This document shows positions 24,901 to 36,900 of a stretch of DNA of 64,000 nucleotides, piece by piece. A program made the translations under genes and the position numbers. Each line of letters opens with the position of its first letter. The first letter of the stretch is position 1. Below the pieces are notes generated by a model that was not told where the DNA came from, did no database searches, and saw nothing but the letters and a program-made list of their open reading frames with translations. The stretch is from Nectonema munidae (taxonomy: Eukaryota; Nematomorpha; Nectonematoida; Nectonematidae): positions 248,001 through 312,000 of the forward strand of contig JAUIRK010000168.1 in NCBI GenBank assembly GCA_030549495.1, written 5' to 3'.

Positions 24901-27900
24901 TGTTATTTCTAAGAGTATAAGACACACAAAGCTAGGATTACTGAGCGTACAATAAGTTATTTACAATTCAGATCAATAGTTCGTTTCAGAAGTTTTTAGA
25001 TATTAAATTTATTTTCTTCTGTACGCAGATATTAAAATGTCAGTGAGGGAAGTTTTATTTTAAAAAAGGCAAATATAAGACGAATCATCATTGGTGTTTA
25101 GATTTTAAACACTCTTTGTTACACAAAAAAACCCTAATCAGTTTAAAATGTGTATAGATGCTGAGTTAAGTGTTTATTTTCTAAACACCAAACAGAGTAA
25201 ACACAATTTTTGATTTAGTGTTTAGATTTTAAACACTTTATAATACACTAAAAGTTCTAAACATCTTATAATATGTTTAAATTCTAAACACCGTTTTTAC
25301 AATGAATCTTCTGTAAGCTGTACCATAACTGGAGCATTGCGGTCAATATTAACAAACTCATCAAAATCAGTAAATGGTGCTTGAAATTTATCGTCAACTA
25401 TGCTCAGTAAAGCGTCAAATACGCTACTTTTTTTTTATTCGAAATGCTCACATCCCGTTGGATTATTTATTAAGATATCATTTGTTAAACGTTAATCAGG
25501 TTATATTAAATATTTTAAGCAGGAGATGTTCGAATTGATAATAAAATATAACATTTTTCTTGTGAAGGTAAAAATTTGCTGAGAAAAATTTTGGTACTTA
25601 CAATTAGATGACAATGGTATCATCTTGATCACGTTAAAAATGTTTCTATATTTTAAGTTCTCACATTTTATGACTTTTACTATGATGAATATCTGTCAAT
25701 ACCTGTCTTTTAGATGTTCTAACATTTGCTACCATGACACAATGCTTCAGTAATGCTCGAATGAATTGTCTTGTGTTTTTGACCCCGTATGACTTTTAGG
25801 CAATTTGTCATGGTTAGAAATTTTTTAGTGGACACATTAATTTAAATATTCTTTAAACTGCTAACTAATTTCAAAAGTTATGACCTAAGGTTTAATTTTG
25901 AGCTCGTAAAAAATAGTAGTTTAAAGTATCTAGGTTTTTGCTTTGGTTTATATATTTTTTTAATATCATTATTATATATTATGATTATATAAACACTAGT
26001 ACGAAGTATTTATTATAAACTTTGAATAAAAAATATTTTATTATTTACGAAGTTTTGTGTAACTTCATATAAGCGGCCTAAAGGCCTTTTGAAGTCTCAC
26101 AGTTTTTTTTGTAATGTATGCTATGCGGTTATTACTTTTGATAAAATATGTCCTATTGTTTAAAATTTCATTTTACTCATTTTATGATTTAGTATTCTTT
26201 TTTTTATATCTGTATGATGTATTTACATTATTTACTTACTATAGTTTCAAAGTGACGTTGGAACATCCATTGTGCATATTATACTCTTTTTAAAATTTTT
26301 TTTTGTATAATGAATAAACTCTCTTCTCCCCCTCTCTCTCTCTCTCTCTCTCCATAAAGTAGCAGAAGTATAAGCACATCATGTTCGATGAAGGTCAATG
26401 TTTCCATTTTTACGCGTAAAAAAAGTTTTTATGATATTTAAATGGTTTTACATATTTTAGGTGGTCGTTCCTGAATAAATATGCGAATGACAAAGAATTT
26501 TTAATATATGCTTTAAAAAATATGTTAATGTAAAAGTACGAGTCAAAATGCATTGGCAAATGAAAAATAGTAAACATTTTTTTTTAACAATTTTGACAAA
26601 AATCGTATTATTTTAAATTGGTGTGTATATCGAAGTGTGGGGAGTAGCAAATTAATGTGGCGCAAGAAATTTCTAGTATGCAGCAAAAATATTTTTACTT
26701 TATTCAGATACGATAAATCTGTGTTGAATGTAATTATATTTTCTTTTTGATGACATTAATTATTTATTTTGTTTCATTCTTGTGAAATTAATGCTTTTGA
26801 AAATAAAAATAAAGTAATAATCCTTAAAGTCATTTATTTTCAGTGTGGAAATACCGGGTTTTGTACATGGAAATTAAATTTTAAGGTGAAAAAATTATTA
26901 TCAGACTAAAATTTAATTTTAGAAAAATTAAAAATTATTTCAATAGGCATAAGTATGTCATTTCTTATAAATAAAAAAACAAAAGCTTGCTTGATATAAA
27001 ATAATTTTAAATTGTAAAAATCATAATATACTTTTGAGCTTTTAACTTTGATTTATTCAAATACAAGTTTTTAGGGAAATTATACAATAAAATCGATTAA
27101 GTGTTTTGATAACATATATCTAATAAATATTAATGTTTCCAAGTAATTGCATTGGTTTTTTTTTAAATAAAGTTAACTAAAAAATATATAAAAAAGAATG
27201 ATAGGAAAATATAAACGGATACGCTCTTGAATCAATTTCCATTAGTATAATTAAACTTGTTTCACTTTTATTACAAATACATATTTTTTTGTAAAGAAAA
27301 TTCTTTCAAACTTCAAAAAGATATTCACCTATCTCGTATTATAAACGCATCTAGAATACAGACCATTCTCAGTGCTTTTAGTTAGGAAATGTCAAAAATG
27401 TTTTGTCGTTGAATGAATGGATACAGAGGGGAAAGTGCTGACTAATCATTGACTATTTTTCTAATTTATATTCCATCTACATACAGATGATAAAACTCGT
27501 TACGTTGCTATGACTGTTGCAAGATATTATTTATATCTTTACATCATCCCATGTACGTGGAATCATACCTCATAATTGCTTAGGCTCATAGAATCTCTAA
27601 TGATATAAATGATATCTTTACAAGTTTCACTATCACGATGAGGACATTTACAGAATTTTACATAAAACCTCTGTCAAAGTTGTCATTTATAATGACTTAA
27701 TTAGCGCCTCATATCTTGATACCTATTGAAGGAATGCTTCCAAAAGTCTCATTTCCTATCAATCTATATATCATTTTTTCCCAAATGGCACAAACATATC
27801 TTGATTTATTTCATTCGATCGCAAATTAGTAAAAATCGTTCCTTAAAGCATTCCCAAATTATACTTCCTCTTCAAAAACGATATGCTTTTCTCAGCTCAA

Positions 27901-30900
27901 GTCAAAGTATGTATTTTAAATTCTATTTTTATTTGAAAAAAGTTTTATTTTTTAGTGTCTCACTAAATATTTTGAGTATCTATAGTAATTTTGCATATTG
28001 AAATTTTTTCGTATAATTTAAAAAGAATTATGTTTTTTGGAATAAATTTCAGTGAATCAGTGATATTTTCGTCATGTTATGAATATACATTGTTATCAGA
28101 TCTACATAGATTATATTTTCTTTTAATCAGGGTTTCGGTACCAGAAAAAAATTATATGGGTCCAGCTCCTGCTCGAGAGTAGGAATATTTTAGCATCCAG
28201 CTTCGGCTCCACCTCCTTCAACTTTTTTATTAATTTAAAAAATAGATTGTAGCTATACTACCTATATATTATATATCTAAAAAAACTAGATTTAAATAAT
28301 TACAATTGTTTTATTATAAGACTATATATGTTTGATAGGTTAATATATCCTTTCAAATGATGTATTTAATTTGCCTAATCAGAAAATAATTGCATTATTC
28401 CTTGCGAGTTTTTATTGGACAATGGTTAAAATATTTTTAGTAATATGGTATTATTTAATAAAAATAGTGATTTTATTAAAATAATTTCGCTTGTACCAAA
28501 GTTCTGTATTGTAAAATTTAATTAATATTGATAAACTCCGTGGGCGTGAGGTTGGTTAGATACTTTAACTTTTCTATATCTCAATGTCTTGGTTTTGATC
28601 CCTCATCAAGCCTACTTTCCTCATAGTTCGATACAATTGTGCCTTTCCTATGAAAACATCCCATGGTACTTTTACTTTTACCTCCATCTCTATATCCCTT
28701 ATAAGAGGGGTAGCCAAACTATTTAGTGGAAGGGCCGCGTTATAAGAAATATGTACAAAAGGCAAGGCAAATGTTTAAAGTTTTATCCATTTGAAAGAAG
28801 AGATTTCAAAGTGTATTGTATTTTATAAACAGAAAACTGGTTACTAGGATGTTAATATTTAAAAAAATGATCTTTTATTGGCCACACTTCATACAAACAT
28901 ATAGGTATCAAAATATGCACCGAGCCAGCTATAGAATCACTATTTTTAATGTCTTCAGCTCCGTCTCCATGTATGCAAATTCTTTGGGTCAGTCGACTCC
29001 GACTTCTGCTCTAAACCCCTGCTTTTACTTATTTTTTTTTTAGCATTTTGGCAGATGTATACGGTGTTTTTATCTCTAAAATTTTACTAATAAATTTTAA
29101 AAAATATTTCAATTACATTATTCTGTGTTTTATATCTTATAATATGTTAATTATGTTTCATTATTAATCCGATTTCTAAATAGTTTCATGTAAAATATTT
29201 AGATATATTTCAAAACTAAACTTGGATTATAAAAATATTAAAACTTATTACGACAATCTTGTATCACTTTGTTTTTTTGCATTTCCCTACCACGACCTTT
29301 ACGAATGTCTGCGTCCTCTAACAACCCTTGCCATTCCCCTCCCCTCCCCCACCTTTTGCCTGAAACATGATGGAAACAAACCGAATAATTGTATTTTTTT
29401 TAAAATTATATATAATAATAATATAACAAATTATATTATGATTTATTATTAAAAAGTATGATGAAATGGGTAGGTTCGAATATAAAACTTTCTTCATCCA
29501 ACATAAATTTATTTTTTGCCTGTGGAGCCATACAAATATTTTATTACCCCAGTTGAGAACTAGTTTGATTTGTTTTTTCAATAAATATCATTTTTAAAAA
29601 TTTTTAAGAAAAAAATAAAATTCCACCCGCCCCATCATACTCAAATTCCTAGTTACGCTCCTGGTTCAAATGTTACTATTCTTACCTTCTAAAATCGTCT
29701 TTTTTATAACTAATTTATGAAGAATTGCTTATTTAATTATGTTTTTTGTTTTTAATATAAAATATAAAAAGGAAAATCAAAGCCTACCCTTTTAGTGTTT
29801 ATTGCCTGAAAGAAATTGATTACTAAATTAAATGAAGGTGCCACGTTCAGCAGTATTGTTTCAATACTAACAAACTTAATATTATTCTAAATAGTTAACT
29901 AATTAGCGAACTAAATAACAAACAAACAAATTTATTCTCCATATAATTTAGAAAAGAGTGCTTATGTTGATCAAAACACTCTGTTTTTAAGAAACTTGAC
30001 TTTAGGCTCTTTATGCTGAAAAAATTTATATTTTAAATTTATTTATATTTTTTACATTTAAAATTATTGTGATTAAATACAAAACAATAACCAAAATGAT
30101 TCAGTATTATTTTTGTTGTATAAATGATCAATAAAAAATAATAGTGAATCAAATAATAGCCAACTAATTTTCGTCATAATGAATATTTTATTTATTTCAT
30201 ATATTGTTAATTTTGGGTGAGCACATTTAGTAAAAATCCTATAAGAAAGACGATATTAAATGTTTTTCTCCAGCGTTTTATAAGCAATCTGACTATGGTA
30301 GTAATAATTTTGTAGGAATAAGTTAGTTAAAGGCACTTTTCAAAATATTTGAGAAAAATTGTGAGAAATTTTAATGCACAAACTCATCAAGTTTTCCAAA
30401 AAAAAACACGCAATAAGGAGCTTAAAATACTGAAAACTTCTATATCTAAGCGAATAAATATATGTCGTAGAGCATTGGTTCCCAAATTGTGGACCATGGC
30501 CCCCTGGGGGCCATAAAGAAAAATTTAAGGGGCAATAATCTGAGGCTATGCATAAATAAAACTGAGCTGTTGACAATTTAAGAGGATTCAGGTGCCAAGA
30601 TGAAGTTTGAAACTGAATCTCTCCCAATTTTTTGGCCATCAATGGCAGCTTCATATCCAAATTTATGTGACAGCTTTTGGCCAACTTCTACCATTTTCAT
30701 CAACTTATTCCTTTCTCTCAATTAGTCTACAAACGAAATGTCGCAACAGACTTGAAGTGAAGCATGACCTACGTTGTGCTGTGAAACAAAACCAAGAATC
30801 AAGAAGCTTGTCGATAATGTGCAACATCACCCTTCACACTGAGTAGAATTATCTCCCAACTAGAGCACTTAATTGTTACAATGTTATCAAATTTGTAAGA

Positions 30901-33900
30901 TTCAAAGATTAAATCACATACCGTAGGATTAATAAACTTTTTCCATCCAGTGGATTTTCTATGTTTCCTTCTTTTTTTGCTTATTCTTGAAACACCTTTT
31001 CGCAAAATGCCCTTTTTAATTAATCTTATGATTATAATTGTTAGATACTAGTAGACAGTAACGGTATTCACCGGCTATGAGGGTGCCATAGACAAGGATC
31101 ATGTATGAAAAGTGGGTAACGATCAGAAAAAGTTTGGGAACCACTGTTGTAGAGAATTCAAAAAATATTTAGATAAAATAAGGAAAACTAGTTTTAAAAA
31201 AGAAAAAAATAAAACAAATAAAAAAACTATAATTTATGGAAAATAGCATCAAAAATATTGAGAATTTCCAAATAATTATCAATATTATATTTTAGCGTAT
31301 TTATCAAAAAGACAAACAAAAATCAATTAATTCATTCTTTATGTACATTCAAGAAATGATACTTAACTACTTTTATATCAAATTGATCTTTATTTTCATG
31401 TTTTTAGAAAATTTTTAATAGGTCAATAAAGTCAAAAATATTTTAAATAAAGCCAATAAAAAGTTAAAACAAGTGAATTTTTTCATTAAATCAAATTTCA
31501 ATTAAAAAAAATTAGAAAACAAAAAATTTTTTTTTATAGAATTTAAATTAATTTATCATTTCAAAATTTTTATTTATTCAAATCTGTCACTTTTTTTAAA
31601 TTAAGACTAAATTATTTTTATTTTTGTAAAAATCAGAACTTATTTTATGTGAAGTATTTCTCTAATAAGTTAAATAATGTTCACTATAAGTAAAAAATTT
31701 AATTTTTTCTAAAATAAATTGCTGTCATTATAAATGATTTTTGATGGCTAAATAGTAGATTTTTTTTATGGATTATTTTTTTTAATTTTTTTTTGATGAG
31801 TAAATAAATTGAATTTTAAATTAACGAAAGTTTTGATGATGCGTATTGAATTTTTTAATGATTTCAACTGTTCAGAAATTAAATTAAATCGATTAAATAG
31901 AATTCCGACCCCTCTAGAAATTTAAACATCCAAATTTTATCACTGAAAGAGATATTATATAACATAACATAATTTTATTAGCGTAAAAAAGGTCCTAGGA
32001 CACGATCATGTCGAATCGACATTTCTCAAGCTTATTAAAAAAAAAATTTGCTGTTTACTCATTTTCACAGCTTTTGTTTTCAAAAATGACCCCCTCAAAC
32101 TTGACACACAATTTCGATTAGTTTTTGTTGGATTAGACCATAAGTTGAAAAACTACACCGAAAAAGACAAAATACCGCTAATTAGTCATGTTTTCTATAC
32201 TCCCTGGATACGATCATGTCGAATCGACATTTCTCATGCTAACGAAATTTGCTGTTTACTCATTTCCACAGCTTTTGTTTCAAAAATGACCATCCTCTCC
32301 CAAATTGATACACTTTTTTGTTAGTTTTTGTTGGATTAGACCATAAGTTAGAAAAATACACGGAAAAAGACAAAATACCGCTAATTAGTCGTGTTTTCTA
32401 TACTCCTAGGACACGATCATGTCGAATTGACATTGCTTATTAAAAACGAAATTTGCTGTTTATTCATTTTCACAGCTTTTGTTTTCAAAAATGACCATCC
32501 CCTCCAAACTTGATTCACTTTTTTGATTAGTTTTTGTTGGATTAGACCATAAGTTAGAAAAATACACGGAAAAAAGACAAAACATCGTCAATTAGCCAAA
32601 TGTTCTATTCTCCTAGGACATGATGACGTCGAATTGCCATTTTTCTCGCTTGTTAAAAACGAAATTTTTATTTTACATAGAGCTTTTGTTCTCAAAAATA
32701 CAAACTCCACCCCTCCCCCCTCACATACACACACACACCCACCCACACACACACGCGGGAGAACAAAAAATGAGGCTATTTAGTAGTGTTTTCTATTGTC
32801 CTAGAACACCCTCATGTTTTCCGATAGTTTTTTTAAATGAATAACTAAAATTGATAGATCAAAATTTTAGAACTAGACCTTTTATTTTGTGGTACTATTC
32901 TGTTTCATAAATCGAATACTATCACTGGTATACTTTTTGTATATGCAAAAAAATACTAGCAAAAATTAAAAGAAATATACTCAAATATTTGAGATATTTA
33001 TATTGATTACTTTATCAAAATCTAGAAATATTTTACATGTTTTTATTCATCCAGAATATATTGTTGTAATTTTCGTTAGTGAGGAATTAAGATTGCTTCA
33101 ACGCATAGAATTTTGAATTTCAAATTATGAAAACGAATTTTATTTTTCGTCAATACAAATGTCTTTTTGAATATCAAAAATAAATATAATTTTATATAAA
33201 AACAATGTTTTGAAAATAATTGCTTGTAAATTGTTCAAGTTCCTAATCCTAATCATTTTCTAAAACTTAGCCAGAATTCGACTTGAATGACCCAAAACAA
33301 AACCTTTCAAATCTCTTTTTCAATAAACTATCTATTTTGTCGTCGATATTGGATGAGTGGGACTAGACTATATCAAGATTACTAATAAAATTATTTTTTA
33401 TCCTTACTGAAAAATAAAACAAATTTCGAAACTGTTTCAATTTCATGTAACTCCGCTCGTATATAGTTCAATTTTCATATATTTGACAATGCATTATGAT
33501 TGGTATACGCACATTACAACTATTATATTACTGGCCATTATAACACATAACTGTAGAAATATGGATGATTAATTTCAAAAACAACACATGGCTTGCTAAG
33601 CCTTCCTGTTTATATATATCATGAAAAAATTCATCTGTATTTTTCATCTTGTTTGTTCAATTCTATAACTCATATTCCGTTTGCCTTTACATTTATGTCT
33701 TCTCCTATACGTCTTACTATTTACCATAATCCTTCTACAAGTACATACACCAGCTGAAACAGGCTAACTCATGATGATGATGATGATTCTGGATTGAAAA
33801 ATTGGTTATTGGTAAAAAATATCTTTGAAAACAAAAAGTTTTTTTTGATTTTTGTTATGGGGAAATTATCGATTACATTTTATTTTCGACAAATGAAAAT

Positions 33901-36900
33901 TAAAAATGGAATTATTAATAATAAGTTTTCAAAAGAAGACCTCTTTCAATATTTTGGGTTTCATTTATTGATGAATACAGGCAAAGGTAAACATGTTAGA
34001 ATTCAAAGTTTTAATAGTAATTTAGAAACATAACTAAAAGATCAATATGGTCCAATTAACTCTCTTTTTTATAATAAGTATCTTGAAATTGACGTTACTT
34101 GTTCCAAGGAAAAGTGGAATACACTGAAGTCTATAAAAGGGAACAAAAAAATTAAGAAAGTTAGAAATGAAAGAACATTTGAATATTTCATGCAAAAAGA
34201 TTTTAACAAATTATGTGCAAAACTAAAATCTTTCTCACCAAGAGTCCCTCTTAAAACTTTCATAAAAATAAAAATATGGTCAAAAATTTTTCATTGTTGC
34301 GGATGATGTTGACTATATTTATGATATTTTCTTACAATCTCCAAAACAATTCAATTCTTATCAAGATATTCTTGAGCTTGTAAAATAAATAATGAAAAAA
34401 TTTTTGAATTCAGGAATAAATCCGACTGCTGATAGATATGTTTTAATAAAAATGTTGTTGAGTTTTTGTTAGATAATGGAATATCTTGTGATGGAACTTT
34501 TTCAAGAAAGAGACTTACTACTTTTATTCATCGTGATTTGATAAAAAAAAATTTTGTAGGCAAGCAGCATCACAATTTCGTATAAAACTTGATGTTTTAG
34601 AAAAAAAATATGAGGATGGAAAAACTGTTCAATTTTTAATATATCATGATAAAAAGGCAAACAGCCAATTTACTGATCATCATCAGTATGATCATGATTA
34701 TTATAGTAGAGATTTAGAAAAAGATGAGATTCCAGAGCAAGTAAAGTATTAAACATTTCAATGGGACATATTGATCGAGTAGACCAAAATCTTAGTCTGT
34801 ATTCCACTTCTCAATATTATAGAGATGGAAGATGGGAAAAGAGTTTCATTAGTAACATATTCGACATTTTGGTACACAACTGCTGGGTACTTTTCAAAAT
34901 TAATGGTGAAAAAGAAAGATTTTATTCATCTTGAACGTTAAATGAATCAAAAGATTTGTACACAAATTTCATAAGGAACCTTGGCATAGACCTAATGGGA
35001 ATCATTGTTTATATTTCCACTTATATGCCATCTAGAGTTTCAACGTATGAGTAGAGAAACAAAAAAAGAAAGCTACTCGAAGAAAAAATCACTGAAACTG
35101 CAAAAAGAAAAGCTTGTGCCTTCTAAAGACCATGAAACACAAAACAATATTAAAAGTGTATGTTCATTGTGTAATAATAATTTTTGTAAAAAACATTTTG
35201 TTATTTTTTGTAAAGAGTGTATTGATAATAAAGTTTTACTAACTTACATTTAATATTTCATACGTAGGCACAAATATGAATAAAAATGCACATACACGTT
35301 AGTTACACACATACAAACGCACATAAATACATACACGAGAAAAATTAAAAACATTTTTTACACATCTTCGATTCATGTTGAAAGACATGATTGTGTCTTG
35401 TATTTTTGTATCAACTATACGGATGGAAAAAATTCAAGTATATAATGTACTAAAAGTGATCAAATATTTTTTCTTTTCAAAAGAGATTGAACAATATAAT
35501 CAGGCAAAGAGTTCCAATCGTTAATCATACGTTGAGAGAAAAATGTTTTTAGATATGACTTTTTGCAAAGAGACTTTTGAAACTTGTATATATGAAAACT
35601 TTGTTCTCTTAGGCCCTTAGGGTAATCAGGTAAAATTTTCGGATTTATCTTCAAGTTCCCATTTACAATGTTGTACACTGTAATCATGTCTTCCTTTGAA
35701 TCTGTACATCATGGAAGGGCAAATTAATTTTTTTTAGTCTTTCCTTATAACCCAATTCTTTTAATCCACGAATCTTTTCGTAATAGTCCTTTGACACTTT
35801 CAATGTTTACAGCATCATAAAAATGACAAGGAAACACTACGAAGTTATCATACTCCCTAATGGACCTTATGAGAGTTTTATATAGAATTAGTGCTGTGGT
35901 GATATCAAATAAAGAAAAACATTTGTGAACTTTATCAAAAGCTGAGAAAGCTTTAAAAACTCAAATTGTAATATTCTCAGAAGAATCAAGTTTAGTTAAC
36001 TAAGTTTAAATGATCATTCAGAAAAATGTTAAAAAGAAGGGGTTTAAAGACAGACCCTTGTGGGACACCACTGGTAACTAACTAAAGCAGTGGTTCCCAA
36101 AATTTTTCTGATCGTTACCCACTTTTCATACATGATCCTTGTCTATGGCCCCCACAACAATCATAGCCGGTCAATACCGTGATTGTCTACTATTATCTAA
36201 CAATTATAATCATAAGATTAATTAAAAAGGACATTTTGCTAAAAAGTGTTTCAAGAATAAGCAAAAAAAGAAGGAAACAGAAAATTCACTGGATGGAAAA
36301 AGTTTATTAATCCTACGCTATGTGATTTAATCTTTGAATCTTACAAATTTGATAACATTGTAACAATTCTCTAGTTGGGAGACAATTCTACTCAGTCTGA
36401 AGGGTGATGTTTCAGATTATCGACAAGCTTCTTGATTCTTGGTTTTGTTTCACTTAAAGCACTTCAAGTCTGCTTCACTTCAAGTCTGTTGCGATATTTC
36501 GTTTGTAGAGTAGTTGAGAGAAGGCAGCCTCACAAGAATAAGTAGATAAAAATAGTAGAAGTTGGCGAAAAGCTAAGTCACATAAATTTGAATATGAAGC
36601 TCCCATTGATGACCAAAAACTTGGAGAGATTCAGTTTCAAACTTCATCTTGGCCCCTGAATCCTCTTGAAGTGTCAACAGCTCAGTTTGGCCTACGGGTG
36701 CACCGGATAGTATATCCGGCCGGATATTTTTCCGGATACTGACGATTATTTAATATTCGGCATTAATGCAGGATACTTCTCATATCCGGCCGGATATACC
36801 GGATTATTATCAATTAATAATTATCATAAAAAATATAAACTGCATAAATTTGTGAAAAAACATTTCTTTATTCAATGGCTAATGAAAATTTTACAAAATC

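Larger units (their letters stand above)
18417..25304 (-). mobile_element. 6.9-kb CACTA-like (CMC superfamily) element, with a hAT inside
   Basis: The left tip reads CACTGTAAAAATATGTTTAG. The reverse complement of the right tip reads CATTGTAAAAACGGTGTTTA. CACTG/CACTA tips followed by subterminal repeats are typical of CACTA/Chapaev elements. A 2-bp AA may be the target duplication. The same Tigger-like gene lies on both sides (18042-18416 and 25305 on), which fixes the borders. The transposase gene runs on the minus strand (20605-19100). Another hAT (20973-23438) sits in its 5' part. Confidence 0.68.
28128..29021. mobile_element. Non-autonomous hAT element carrying a SINE and another hAT tip
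   Basis: The left tip is CAGGGTTTCGGTACC; the reverse complement of the right tip is CAGGGGTTTAGAGC. The flanks CTTTTAAT (28120-28127) and CTTTTACT (29022-29029) match at 7 of 8 bases. Both subterminal zones are rich in agctcc/ggctcc hexamers (28160-28215 and 28956-29012), like the hexamer-ended hAT at 20973. No transposase is left. A SINE (28537) and a hAT tip (28698) lie inside. Confidence 0.72.

Noticed and set aside
28541-28602. Considered as a functional tRNA gene
   Set aside because: Boxes are imperfect, no cloverleaf closes, and related copies exist with the same non-tRNA body, so it is a SINE.
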